DNA of 64,000 bases from assembly GCA_021927905.1 (NCBI GenBank), contig BLLK01000052.1:2501-66500 (forward strand), written 5' to 3'. The notes beneath the pieces are model-generated. The model searched no databases. It saw only the letters and a list, made by a program, of their open reading frames with translations, and was not told the origin of the DNA. The stretch is from Chaetoceros tenuissimus (taxonomy: Eukaryota; Bacillariophyta; Thalassiosirophyceae; Chaetocerotales; Chaetocerotaceae). A program made the position numbers and the translations under genes. Each line of letters opens with the position of its first letter. The first letter of the stretch is position 1. Shown in pieces: positions 53,361 to 63,705 of the stretch.

Positions 53361-54161
53361 ATGACATCAACTTCCGCTCAGCATTATCTAGAAGTAGCAC
53401 AAGTCCTTCGTAAATCTGAAGCCATTGATGAGAAATATCACGACATTATCGTCGAACAGATTCAACAAATGGATCAAGATAAGAATGGAGTGATTGACGA
53501 TCAAGAACTATACGAAGGTATTGCTGCATCCTGCAAACAGGCAGTTGACAATGAACGCAAACTTGGAAAATACAAAAAGATCGTTCTTGGTTTGCTAGTC
53601 TTTGTGGTGCTTCTTGCAGGTGCAAACTTTGCGACATCCTGGTTAGCTTATGAATTTGGGAAAGATGTCAAGGTTGATGGTGAAACACTCATTAATAAAT
53701 TTGGAGAAGCTGTCAAAGTCAGCCAGAATAAATTGGAATTTATGCTTGTTTCTACAGCATGGATGAATGATGAATTCAATTCCAATGTACAAAGAGTCAT
53801 GATTCAAGAAACGATTGATGAAGCTAGTCACAAAGTCAAGAAACATTATTTTAATGTAGCCGGTATGGAAATTTATCCAAAGGAGTCTATGCTTTTGACT
53901 AGTGCTCTTGGTGATACACTTAGTTGGAACATTGCTGATGAGGATAATATTCATGTGAAACTTGCGTCGGGAGAAGAGTTTACACTTGCCAATGCATGTA
54001 GCATGTGTACATCCTTTTCCGTATTTGAGACCGATGAGATCTTGAGTGCCTACCAAGAATACTTGAATCATTTTGGAATTGTACATGAAGATTTACATGA
54101 TGGCCACCTGCATCGTAATCTCGAACATAGAGATGGTTGCAACAAGGTGATTGATGGTTAG
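53361..54161 (+). CDS. Single EF-hand, single-pass membrane protein
   Basis: 266 aa, intronless. An N-terminal EF-hand has the loop DQDKNGVIDDQE near residues 38-49, with Asp, Asp, Asn and Glu at coordinating positions, so it should bind calcium. A membrane pass follows at about 73-93 (IVLGLLVFVVLLAGANFATSW). The C-terminal domain of about 170 residues has no family I recognise and has Cys at ACSMC. The arrangement puts the calcium sensor on the cytosolic side. It may couple calcium to an extracellular or luminal domain. Confidence 0.82.
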   Translation: MTSTSAQHYLEVAQVLRKSEAIDEKYHDIIVEQIQQMDQDKNGVIDDQELYEGIAASCKQAVDNERKLGKYKKIVLGLLVFVVLLAGANFATSWLAYEFGKDVKVDGETLINKFGEAVKVSQNKLEFMLVSTAWMNDEFNSNVQRVMIQETIDEASHKVKKHYFNVAGMEIYPKESMLLTSALGDTLSWNIADEDNIHVKLASGEEFTLANACSMCTSFSVFETDEILSAYQEYLNHFGIVHEDLHDGHLHRNLEHRDGCNKVIDG

Positions 54162-54439
54162 AAAGAACATATATTGTATGTGCGTAGAGTAGTGATGAAT
54201 CCTGGATAATTTATAAAATTCGGTCGTATTTCGTCTTGCTTTTCATATTGAAATTACATATTTAGAAATTTGAATTTGTCTCACTTCAAGGTATTCTGAT
54301 TTGCAGCCTTCTCGTTCCAAAGTATTATCAAGAAGGTACTCGTCTTTTACATACTGGTCGGATTCCACCCTTCTCAAAACTGAGTAAGTCAGAACACTCT
54401 TTCAAGAAACACATATTCATATAGATTTACAATTCTGCG

Positions 54440-56750
54440 ATGATGTTGATGCAGAACGAACAAGAAGAACAATTAAGTGAAAGCAGTCATAGTGATAACG
54501 ATAACAAAACCGTCTCATCCTATCTTGGACTTCGAAGTAGTCAACCTATCAAATCAGAAATGAGAAGTCGAGTTCGGATGCAAAGTACAATCAATGGGAT
54601 GATGAATCCTACTAGTAGTAGCAGTACTACTAATCCTCAGTCTAGTGACGAGACGAGTGCCTTACTCTTGCGAATGCAAGAGATTGAAGAAAATAGAAAA
54701 AGCGATCAGGAAGAAATATTGAAATTGAATCAAGATCGACGAGCGGATAAACAAGAGATCAATTCTCTCAAACAACAAATTACAGCCTTGTCAAATGCAG
54801 ATCGCTTCACCATGAGATTTGAAAAGTATTCCAAACGAGTAGATGTCGAACGCCATGAGTTTATAACAGAAGAACGATGGAATGATGAAGATAGCGAATC
54901 GGGTAACTTTGAAGGAGAGAACTTTATGGGACAGACGAATATTGTTCGTATCAAAGGGAAATTTATTGAAGATGGGATTCAGACTCTAGATGAAGATGCC
55001 TATACACTCATGATGATTTCTAAAAACCCAATGAGTCCTGGATATTTCTACGGTATCGTTGCATTCATAATTCAAACTCTATTTGTGGCACAAGCGATTG
55101 TGGATGAACTGGAACGACCTTTTGGACAGTCCATGTTTAACATTCCTGCTCATGCAACCATTCCTGTGAGGTTTGTCCAGATTCTTGCTCTTGTATGTAG
55201 TGTCTTCATTCAAGAAGATGTACTATCTGCTCTACGAATTCCCTTTACATTGAGGTAAGTCTTTTGACTTGAGTTCAACTCTTCCAGTTTCTATTTCATG
55301 TATCCTCACACATACTTGTTCTAGATATAAAGGTATCAACCCATGGGAAAAGACTATCCGAGCTACAGATACTACTATATTTACATGGGTTACTAGGATT
55401 CTCATTCCAAGTTGTCTCAAGTTTACCACAGATGCACTTGTACTATTCGCAGCTTGGGTAGTCGTTGTACAAAGTGAAGGAGTTGTAGATTTACTCAAAG
55501 ACTTTACAGCTTTGTTCATCATTACAGAGATTGATAATGTCATGTTGCGTGTTGCTGCTCATGGCTATGTAAGTGAAATATTGATATATTGTCTATTATT
55601 CTTATCTGCAAAACAAGTACTCATAGCTATTCTTAGTTTGGACATCGGTTTGAAATCAAGGCAAAAGAAGCACAGGGTGTCAAGATTTACCTCTCCGATG
55701 AAGAACTAGTCAAGAAGAAGAAGCGCAAATTGTTTTCATCTAAAGTATTCTTTTATAACCTACTCATGATGATTATGCTCCCTGTGCTCACAATTATATT
55801 CCTTTAGAGCATCATGAAGAAACTGGATTATCTTGCAATGTCTTAGAATGTGGTTATCAAGCTGGACAATGCTCAATACCAGACTATCCTCAATGTAGAA
55901 CTAATCCTACCAAACTAGGTGATAATGAGTGTCTTGATCCTAATGATTGGAGTAATAACAACTCTCCTGAGTGTAATTTTGACTTTGGAGATTGCCTCGA
56001 GTCGAAGTATCCAAATTGTACAGTGCCAAAGCTAGATCAGGGGAGGCTTGGCGATGGTAAGTAGTTCAAAATATCTTGAAAAGCAATGCTTTTCTACAGC
56101 AATCTTCTTATCTCTTCTCTTTATCAGGCTTTTGTGATCCTTGGCCTTTCGACACATTTGAATGCGGATTCGATGGAGGTGATTGCGACAATGCAACTTT
56201 TGGAGAAAGATTTCCAGACTGCAAAGATTTTACAATTGAGGGCAGTATAACCGATAACTCTGAATTAGGACTAGAGATTTACGTTGGAGATGGACACTGT
56301 CATCAAGGTACAATCAATACAATAAAGTGCAAGTTCGATGGCGGAGATTGTGTTGACTTCAATAGAAATTACCCTAATTGTACCTTTGCTGAACCTTCCA
56401 AGATCGGAAATGGTTTTTGTCTCCTTGAAGCCAACACTGAAGAATGCAAGTGGGATGGTGGAGACTGTATAGACTATAATACTCTTTATTCAAATTGCAC
56501 TGAAGTAAGTGGAGGTTGGGCTGTACCGACTTGGCTTGGAGATGGATACTGCGATCTTGATAACAACTTTCCAGAATGTGGAAACGATGGGGGAGACTGT
56601 ACAGAAGCAAACGAAGAGCTCTGGAAGACTTACCCTGAATGCTTCGGAGTGACTCCCTCCGAGATCGGAGATGGAAACTGTCAAGCTTGGTTTAACACTA
56701 CAGCTTGCGGCTACGATGGGGGTGATTGTGTTCCGAGTGCAAGTCCTTAA
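54440..56750 (+). CDS. Multi-pass membrane protein with LNR repeats; frame break or cryptic intron at 55745-55809
   Basis: Exons 54440-55254, 55325-55568, 55637-55744, 55810-56056 and 56128-56750, all with GT-AG introns. The N-terminal part is cytosolic with a coiled coil (about 75-115). Membrane passes follow (YFYGIVAFIIQTLFVAQAIV, FVQILALVCSVFI, ALVLFAAWVVVVQ), then the AHGYFGHRFEIKAKEAQGVK segment. LNR modules come last, with ends CNFDFGDC, CGFDGGDC, CKFDGGDC, CKWDGGDC, CGNDGGDC and CGYDGGDC. Between them a hydrophobic stretch (VFFYNLLMMIMLPVLTIIFL) runs into TAG 55805. Either 55745-55809 is a 65-bp intron that removes this membrane segment, or one T is missing in the TTT at 55803-55805. 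Both readings restore the LNR frame. The LNR part needs the last segment to be luminal or outside, which favours inclusion of the membrane pass. Confidence 0.72.
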
Positions 56751-56911
56751 AACCAAAGTGGACACATTTAAAAACTATTACTCTTAGAGCAACATCAAAT
56801 ACTTAAGTTGTCTCGTATTTATAAATCATAATATCCGTGTTTTATATTATGTCCATTACTTTATCCTCTTCTATTTCATTTTTGATCCCTCATATCTCCT
56901 CCATAATGTTC

Positions 56912-58552
56912 TCATTGAAAGAGACCTCCCATACCAGCCGCATACGCCATAGGACGAACATCTGGATGAGGTACAGCCTCAAACTGAGTGTATTTAGCCT
57001 CGCAATCCTTTTCAAAGTGAATAAAGGCACCCTTGTTACCCATACTATCGCAATAGTTTGGAGCAGAAAAGACGGTAACGGTCTTGCCTCCATGTTCTAC
57101 CAAATATCCTTCCTCCTTGACTTCATGAGATCTCACCAACATTTTCAGACCATTCTTTTCCAAAAAGGCTTCAGTAATATCAGGTCCAAAGGAGAATCCT
57201 ACACCTCTCTTACTAGGACTCTTGCCTTCGAATGGTTGAGGATCACTCCATAGCAAATCAGACATGAGTCCAGATTCAGGTGGCTCAATTCCTCTCTTGA
57301 TCTTTTTAACTTGTTCCAAAGAAACAGGTTCGACAGGAATACCTCCATGGGTAACAAAAATCTTGTTTTCAATCACTGCCGCAAGCGGCAATTCGCAAAA
57401 GACCTCCAAAAACAAATCAAAAATCTTGTCATCATACTTGGCCTTGACTTCACCTTCAAATCCGTAGATACGATTCATATTCTTGGTTTCATGGTTTCCA
57501 CGTTGCAAATGGATACAATCCGGATTGGCCATTTTAAACAGCAAAAAGGTCAGGATAACTTCTACACTAAAGGATCCTCGATCTACAAAGTCTCCATTGA
57601 ACAGGTATGGATTTTCACTGGAAGGATATCCATTAATGTTGAAAATATTGAGTACGTCATAAAATTGTCCATGTGTATCTCCACAGACTGTGATGCGTGG
57701 TGCATGATCTATTTTGGATTCTTCATCATGTTGATCTGGCAGAGTAATTTCTGTCAAGGATGGTAGAGATTGAAAGTACTTTTTGCAATGAATGAGTAGA
57801 CGTGCCACATATCGTTTATGAATGAGTTTTTGATCTTTGAATGCTTGAACTGCAGCCTAGAAAAGAGAAAATGAAATGAGAGAATGAGAATGGTATGTTT
57901 CAAAAATGACTGTTAGAAACAGTTACGTCAAAGACACTCTAACCGTCACATATATTTTCACGATATTACTCACCATAACAAAGTCCATTGGCAATTTTCC
58001 AGGTTCAAACAACATATCTTCTTTATCCAAATCCCCATTGACCATAACTTCTCCATTAGGATGAGGGCCATCATATCCCTTTGCAATAATGACATCATTA
58101 GGCTGATAAGATTCACTCAAAGGAATCGTTTCTTCACTCTGAATCGCAGCTGCAAATGCCATTTCCTTGACGACCTTGTCACATTCACTATATCTCAATC
58201 GAGCATCACGATCTTTAGGTTTTAATTTGCATACTTTTAAAAAATCCTTTTTGGCAAGTTTGAATTTATTCAATGCATAATTTGCCGTTCCTCTTCTGTA
58301 ATAAGCTTTGACGTACGATGGATCAGTGTCAATGGCTAGGGTAGCGTCCATGATTGCCAATCCGTAATTTTCAACCTTTATAAAGGCTTGAGCTCTGTTG
58401 GAAAGAATGATTGCATTGGGAGGTAAATTAGATGATTCAAGAAGGTCAATTGCTTCACTGTAATGACCAATGGCTTCGAGGGGATGACCGGCCATTAATG
58501 TTTCATTTCCCTTTTGTTTCAATTGGAGAACTTGTTCTGGTAATTCTGACAT
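56912..58552 (-). CDS. PP5: Protein phosphatase 5 (TPR-PP2A-like serine/threonine phosphatase)
   Basis: Exons 58552-57974 and 57856-56912 give 507 aa, close to animal PP5 (499). The intron (117 bp, GT-AG, phase 0) separates the TPR part from the catalytic part. Three TPR repeats occupy roughly residues 8-110 (LKQKGNETLMAGHPLEAIGH, IILSNRAQAFIKVENYGLAI) and would bind HSP90. The catalytic PPP signatures are all present: GDTHG 252-256, GDFVDRG 281-287, RGNHE 312-316, then HGG and SAPNYCD. PP5 acts on HSP90 clients and stress signalling. The C-terminus (AGMGGLFQ) keeps the autoinhibitory helix region. GDTHG replaces the commoner GDVHG, as in PP5. Confidence 0.95.
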
Positions 58553-58879
58553 CTTTTATATATGCTATATTTGAAATATATATCTTTTATTGAATAAAGA
58601 GACTCTTTGTGTGTTTCTTTATGAAATTATAATGAATGAGGCAAAGTTCGTTGCTATTTGTGTTTTATTGCTGCCTTGCATTTTTTATTTTTGTGGTCTG
58701 ATGAGAAGCAAAAACGATAGAAAGGGAGAGGAGAGGTAAAAAAATGAGCCTGATCGAAATGATGAGAACTTCGTCATTGTTCTTTAGATATTGGACGACT
58801 TTTAAATGAAAGCCTATCGCATTTCTTTGCTTCATCTATGCATTCATACATATTATAATTTCATAATAAATTCACCATC
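58553..58879. promoter_or_regulatory. Divergent promoter region
   Basis: 327 bp between the PP5 gene (minus) and the selenoprotein candidate (plus). No gene or clear motif seen. Confidence 0.35.
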
Positions 58880-59460
58880 ATGTTTCGAAGAAAGAAAACG
58901 GAGACAGTTACTTCTATAATAGAGCAAGCTGTAGAATTAGGAACCATACATTACCTCAATCTAGACTCTCACAAACGTCATGGAGATTATGAAACTGCAT
59001 TGAAACTATCAAGGGAAACTGGAAAACCTTTATTTTGTAACTTTGTAGAGTGGAGCGGCTGACAGGGATGCATAGATGCTGGTAGAATCTTTGCAGATCC
59101 GATCATCAAGAGAGCTGCGGAGGAATTGTTTATTCCTTGCGCATTCAATACTTGTAAGTAAGATCAAGATGGAACGAGTCAGCAATGCTGTACATTGTTT
59201 GATGAGTCTGCTAACTCTATATCTACTTCTTTTCTATAGGGGATCGCTCCAATCCAAAATACAATCAAGCTTTCAAACGTTGGGGAGGTAGATTAGAAAA
59301 TAGCTGATGGGGATACCTTCGCATTGTAGATTGCGAAGGGAATATTGTTGATGGAACTGGTCAAATAACTGGATATCATTGCATCCATCAAGTTCTTGAG
59401 GTAATGAAAAGTGCCTTGACTCATTTGGATATCGAGATTCCAGAGTATCTAGCAAACTAA
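58880..59460 (+). CDS. Thioredoxin-like selenoprotein candidate with two in-frame TGA codons
   Basis: Exons 58880-59153 and 59240-59460; the 86-bp GT-AG intron splits a Trp codon. Read through TGA at 59060-59062 and 59305-59307, the frame gives 164 aa ending at TAA 59458. The first TGA (residue 61) lies in GKPLFCNFVEWSG-U-QGC, a U-x-x-C redox motif with Cys64, where thioredoxin-fold proteins have CxxC. Sequence after it is smooth and protein-like (AGRIFADPIIKRAAEELF, then FNTWDRSN). The second TGA (residue 114) lies in ENS-U-WGYLRIVDCEG. Both flanks stay in one frame across the splice site, which is unlikely for a decayed gene. A SECIS-like hairpin follows the stop. Eukaryotic selenocysteine insertion needs that element; diatoms are known to make selenoproteins. 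Read without Sec it would be a 60-aa fragment. Confidence 0.78.
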
Positions 59461-59486
59461 AAGTAAGATGAAATGACATGAATGTA

Positions 59487-59558
59487 AAATCGTGAATGAC
59501 TTGATAAATCTAGAGTAAAAAACATGCCTTTATAGGGTTATCAATGACAACGCAATTT
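59487..59558 (+). promoter_or_regulatory. SECIS-like element in the 3' UTR
   Basis: It starts 27 bases after the stop codon. Helix I: AAATCGTG (59487-59494) pairs with CGCAATTT (59551-59558) at 7 of 8 positions. After a short internal loop comes the quartet: ATGAC (59496-59500) on the 5' side and TGAC (59545-59548) on the 3' side, fitting ATGAN...NGAN. Helix II: TTGATAA (59501-59507) pairs perfectly with TTATCAA (59538-59544) and continues with weaker pairs. The apical loop holds AAAAAA (59517-59522). The quartet-to-AA distance is a few bases longer than usual, so this is strong but not certain. Confidence 0.65.
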
Positions 59559-59617
59559 CAGATATCTTAAACATCAAGTAGTATATAGTTTTCCAAGCAT
59601 AAGTTATTAGCCCTTGC

Positions 59618-61261
59618 TTACAAAAAGCGAGGTACAAACTTTCTCAACAATAGTATGGCAAGGATAGACTTTAGTACAACAGTACCTGCATCTGCCCTGT
59701 TTGCAACTTGTTTGTAACTAAGAGTACTATCCTGTAAAAGCATAATCATTGGCTGTGGGAATAGACCAAATGTAATCTTGTTCAATAGCAAACGCATCGC
59801 AAGATTCATGGTCCAAAGCATCTTATGAATACGATCTTTGCGCAAACTTTGATTGTACTGTAATGGTGCTCCAAAACGTGCAATACGAATGAGAGCCTTT
59901 GTCTCGGGAGCTCTAACTTTTTCATAGGCTTTCAGTAGAGTACTCAACTTTTCTTTTTTGGCTTGACTCTCTTTGAGTAATTCACCAAATTGAACAACAT
60001 CTCTGAGACCTGCATTGATCCCTTGGCCAATGTCAGGACTAAAGGAATGAGCTGCATCACCTAGTAAAACGACACCACAATCTCCATCGTCTTTACAAGC
60101 TTGAAGTCCTGGACTATATTGACATGGAGGGAAAGTAAGTCCTTCCGCCTTTGCATATCTCTCCCATTCCTCATCATTTACGAATTTCTCCCAATCAACT
60201 CTTGGGAAAATCTCTTTGAACCATGCCTTCATTTCATTGCCAGTCTTGATTGTCCATAGTTTATGATTTGGTCGAGTAATGGTATTCCCAGGTCGAATAT
60301 TAATGATACTCTTTTTAGAAGGTAGACAACCAACCGAGAGTCTATCATAAGGTCCATTCGTGACACTCCTGGTAACAACAAAGTCAGTTGGTTTGGTCGC
60401 CATTTCTTCTCCATTGGCATCAATCAAAGCCAATTCATCCGTAGGCAATTGAAGTGCTTTTAATTTCAACCCGGTAGCAGGTGAAGTATACTTTTTCAAC
60501 TTGAATTTCTTGGCATCAAAATCAAAGTCAAACTGACTTGACTTTTCATATAAACAAGTTCTCACTTGCGATTTGAGTCCATCAGCTCCCACAAGCAATT
60601 TACAACTCTGCGTCGATAATTCTTGAGTAGCTACATTTTGCAATTCTACAGAAACTTTTTCCGCAGAAGAAGAAACATTGATACATTTCATACCCTGTTG
60701 AAAAGAAATGTATCCTTCTCCCTCTTTTTTCTTAAGATTGTAATCATCAATCGCTTCCCATAATAAAAGATTCATCTCATGCCTCGGAATCCAGTAAGAT
60801 ATATCATCATTCGTACCAACAGGAGCTGTACGAGGACCAGATATAGTTATATTTTTCACAGTATCAGCAGGAGCAATCATGGATCCTGTTTCATTACTCG
60901 CCACACTTCTCTTTAAAAGTTCATCATGTACAAATGGAAATTGTTTTGTAAATACTTGTCCTCTGACATTTACATTGTAAAGATATGCAACAGCGGGATT
61001 AAAGATTTTCATTTCTTCAGCTGGGGTTGCTTCATAAACAGAGACTTGATATCCTGCTTTGGCTAATGTGAGTGCAGATGCGAGGCCCACTGGTCCTCCT
61101 CCAATTACAATTGCTTCATCTTTTTCTTCAAGAGACGAGGATGAGTCAGAAGAAGAAGCAAAAATGGATCCTCCTCGACGAAACAAAGGAGATGAAACTG
61201 CTTGAAAGGCTGCAGCTAGAGTTAGAAGATGAGCTATGGGTAGAATTAGGAACAGCTTCAT
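59618..61261 (-). CDS. FAD-dependent monooxygenase, probably plastid-targeted
   Basis: 547 aa, one exon. The N-terminal signal peptide is followed by AAAFQAVSSP, resembling the diatom ASAFAP-type plastid cleavage motif with Phe at +1. The FAD fold opens IVIGGGPVGLASALTLAKAG (51-70), the DG motif is in VGADGLKSQVR (224-234), and the GD motif is GDAAHSFSPDIGQGINAG (401-418). This is the aromatic hydroxylase class (UbiH, kynurenine 3-monooxygenase, zeaxanthin epoxidase relatives). A hydrophobic C-terminal segment (VVLKSILAILLLRKFVPRF) may bind membrane. The substrate cannot be told; quinone, kynurenine-like or carotenoid are possible. Confidence 0.87.
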   Translation of the reverse strand: MKLFLILPIAHLLTLAAAFQAVSSPLFRRGGSIFASSSDSSSSLEEKDEAIVIGGGPVGLASALTLAKAGYQVSVYEATPAEEMKIFNPAVAYLYNVNVRGQVFTKQFPFVHDELLKRSVASNETGSMIAPADTVKNITISGPRTAPVGTNDDISYWIPRHEMNLLLWEAIDDYNLKKKEGEGYISFQQGMKCINVSSSAEKVSVELQNVATQELSTQSCKLLVGADGLKSQVRTCLYEKSSQFDFDFDAKKFKLKKYTSPATGLKLKALQLPTDELALIDANGEEMATKPTDFVVTRSVTNGPYDRLSVGCLPSKKSIINIRPGNTITRPNHKLWTIKTGNEMKAWFKEIFPRVDWEKFVNDEEWERYAKAEGLTFPPCQYSPGLQACKDDGDCGVVLLGDAAHSFSPDIGQGINAGLRDVVQFGELLKESQAKKEKLSTLLKAYEKVRAPETKALIRIARFGAPLQYNQSLRKDRIHKMLWTMNLAMRLLLNKITFGLFPQPMIMLLQDSTLSYKQVANRADAGTVVLKSILAILLLRKFVPRFL

Positions 61262-61503
61262 GGAAATATTGTAACGCTATTGAAAAGATATACTAACACC
61301 ATAGATGGAGATATATACTATTCTTGTCCCAGAAAAGCTCAAAAGAAAAGCACGATGGTCGACGTGCGTGGCTCAAAATGAAGTCGGACGTCCTCTTTTG
61401 AAGAAAATGGGACTGAATCTTGAAAACAATTTACGTTTTTTCTCTTTAGCAAAAGCGCATTTCTACAAAACTATTTCTAAATATATTCATGTATAAACAT
61501 ATA

Positions 61504-61860
61504 TTACATTATGCTATTTAGAAAGTCAGCAATAGGGCCAAAAATGTATAGAATATAAATGTAAGATGCAATCACCATCACTGGAACCATGATGACAGCG
61601 ATTAGAATTCCTCGAAGTAAAACTTTCTTGAGACGAGTAGATTTCTTTTTTACCGATGTACTATTGTTTGACTTTTTTGTATTTGACGTAGTGTTTGATC
61701 CTTGTTTGGAAGCAAATGGATCTCCTCTTGTCGTTATTTTACTTTTGATAGGACTCTTCATGGAAGGGATAATACGAAAACCTTCCGAACGTGGAATAGC
61801 ATAAGCATATAATATTGAACCAAGCCAAAATTGAAAATGATGTAACCTATAAAGTCTCAT
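61504..61860 (-). CDS. Small membrane protein, module part 1, intact copy
   Basis: 118 aa from ATG 61860. It has a hydrophobic N-terminal signal-like stretch (FQFWLGSILYAYA) and a Lys/Ser/Thr-rich middle (SKQGSNTTSNTKKSNNST). A single membrane pass near the end (GILIAVIMVPVMVIASYIYI) is followed by FGPIADFLNSIM. A damaged copy lies at 62986-63338. Function unknown; no domain recognised. Confidence 0.75.
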   Translation of the reverse strand: MRLYRLHHFQFWLGSILYAYAIPRSEGFRIIPSMKSPIKSKITTRGDPFASKQGSNTTSNTKKSNNSTSVKKKSTRLKKVLLRGILIAVIMVPVMVIASYIYILYIFGPIADFLNSIM

Positions 61861-62111
61861 TGTTAAAACCAAACATGTATTTTATGTTATGCTCTCTTAA
61901 GATTTATGCTACTCTGGAAAAATGAAAGTGATGAATCATCGAGTCATGGAGGTTCTCAACTGTTCCTACCATTCATAAGAAGCAAAATTTCAAAGCGCGA
62001 ATCAAATCAATAGCGTTTTCTTATAAAGCGAAACAATATACTTTAGACTACATCTACATCGTCATCCTTATTGATTTGATTTGTTATTGACGATGACCTA
62101 TTTCGAACCAT

Positions 62112-62678
62112 CTAGTATTGCTTCTTCTTTTTCCATAATGCGCTCAGCCGATTCCATATGAATTCAATTGCTTCCAGTTTTACAGTAGCGACAATGACTG
62201 GACTAGCAACACCAAGTAGCGTTAGGCTTAGAGTTAGAGCTACAAGCCCAACATAATAGAATTTTACAAAGAAACCTTTACCAAGCATCAGTCCTCCTAC
62301 TAAAAGATAACATGCATCGTACAAGAAGAGAGATGTTGCAATCCAGAAAATACAAGCCGCTTTCAAAACTATGTTGTTGATATCACCTGCACTAGGGTCG
62401 TTTTGTATTGCAAAGGTGGCTGCAATGTATGATATGATTAGATATGCAAAGTGTGCACCATTTGGATCCAGTTTCTGAAACATACTCTGATTACTTGGTG
62501 AGAGGCTCTGTAATGCAAAATCTCTTGTTTTCCTTTCAGTTAGTGGAAAGATCAATGAGTCAGGCAGTCTTATTCTCTTTTGTACGTTTGGGACAGCTCT
62601 ACTTGGCGGCAAATGAAAGCTCGTTGCTATGCGACTAAAGAACGCATTGAAAACTGTAAGAAAGATGAGAAGTTTCAT
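62112..62678 (-). CDS. Three-pass membrane protein, module part 2, probably plastid-targeted
   Basis: 188 aa. The N-terminal signal MKLLIFLTVFNAFFSRIATS is followed directly by FHLPPSR, a Phe-start plastid-type transit motif. Three hydrophobic segments follow: FAYLIISYIAATFAI, ACIFWIATSLFLYDACYLLV and YYVGLVALTLSLTLLGVASP. The protein ends WNRLSALWKKKKQY. Two further relatives lie at 63577 and 63695. No family recognised. Confidence 0.78.
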   Translation of the reverse strand: MKLLIFLTVFNAFFSRIATSFHLPPSRAVPNVQKRIRLPDSLIFPLTERKTRDFALQSLSPSNQSMFQKLDPNGAHFAYLIISYIAATFAIQNDPSAGDINNIVLKAACIFWIATSLFLYDACYLLVGGLMLGKGFFVKFYYVGLVALTLSLTLLGVASPVIVATVKLEAIEFIWNRLSALWKKKKQY

Positions 62679-62985
62679 CGCTGTAGCGCGTCGGTGTTGA
62701 AATTATGTTATTAGAACTTAAAAATGATACTCTGTAGAAATTTAGATTGTTTATAGTTTCATATTCAAAAAAAGTAATCGAGAACACTGCATGGTATATG
62801 GTATATAGTATTCGGAAATAATGTGAGCTTGATCCAATGTTTTGTGAATGGAAAAGGCCTCAGAGAACTCTAAGTCCGCTTTTGAAGAAAATGGGACTGA
62901 ATCTTGAAATTAATTTTAATTTTTCTTTGAACAAAAGCAAAATCCTACATGACTATTTCTCAATGTATTCATGAATAAACATATA

Positions 62986-63338
62986 TTACATTATGCTATT
63001 TAGAAAGTCAGCAATAGGTCCAAAAATGTATAGAAAAATGTATAGAATATAAATGTAAGATGCAATTACTATCACTGGAACCATGATGACAGCAATAAGA
63101 ATTCCTCGAAGTAAAGCTTTCTTGAGACTAAAAGATTTCTTTTCTACCGATGTACTTTTATTTGAATTTCTTGCACTTGAAGCACGCTTTGTGTCTTGTT
63201 TGGAAGCAAAAAGGTTTCCACTTGTCGGTATTTTACTTTTGATAGGATTGGGATTATGCGAAAGCCTGTTGAATTTTGAATAGCATATATTATTGAAACA
63301 AGCCAAAGTTGTAAATGATGGAACCAAACAAGTTTCAT
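62986..63338 (-). pseudogene. Small membrane protein, module part 1, frameshifted copy
   Basis: ATG 63338 opens MKLVWFHHLQLWLVSIIYAI...GFRIIP in one frame. The rest (PIKSKIPTSGNLFASKQ ... FGPIADFLNSIM) is in another frame down to 62986. Comparison with the copy at 61504 shows loss of about 10 bases between the IIP and PIKSK codons. It also has a small in-frame duplication near its end (ILYIFLYIFGP). The C-terminal half is very well conserved, so the break is recent or a sequence error. Confidence 0.75.
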
Positions 63339-63576
63339 TGTTGGGAAAATGTGTTTTATTTTCTGTTCTGTTGAGATGTAAGTTTACCTCAAAAATGAAG
63401 TTGATGAATCATCGTAGTCGTGGAGGTTCTCAGTTGTTCCTATACAAATACCAAGATTTAAAAGTGGGAATCAATGATCAGTATAGAAATTTACTACATT
63501 GCTTTAGATTATGTATACATTGTCATCTTGCTTTCTTTGATTCGTTATTGACCATGAACTACTAAATTTGAACCAT

Positions 63577-63705
63577 CTATTTCTTCTTGCCATTTGTTCT
63601 TAACCGATTCCATACGAAACGTACGCCTTCTAATACTAAGGTGGGGACAATCACTGGTGTTACCGCGATAACTGCACTTAGTAGAAATAACCATCTATTG
63701 CTTCA
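63577..63705 (-). pseudogene. C-terminal fragment of module part 2
   Basis: In one minus-strand frame ending at TAG 63577-63579, about 40 residues (SNRWLFLLSAVIAVTPVIVP then LVLEGVRFVWNRLRTNGKKK) match the end of the gene at 62112. A stop lies directly before it, and it overlaps the 3' end of the next copy by a few bases. A leftover of duplication. Confidence 0.7.
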
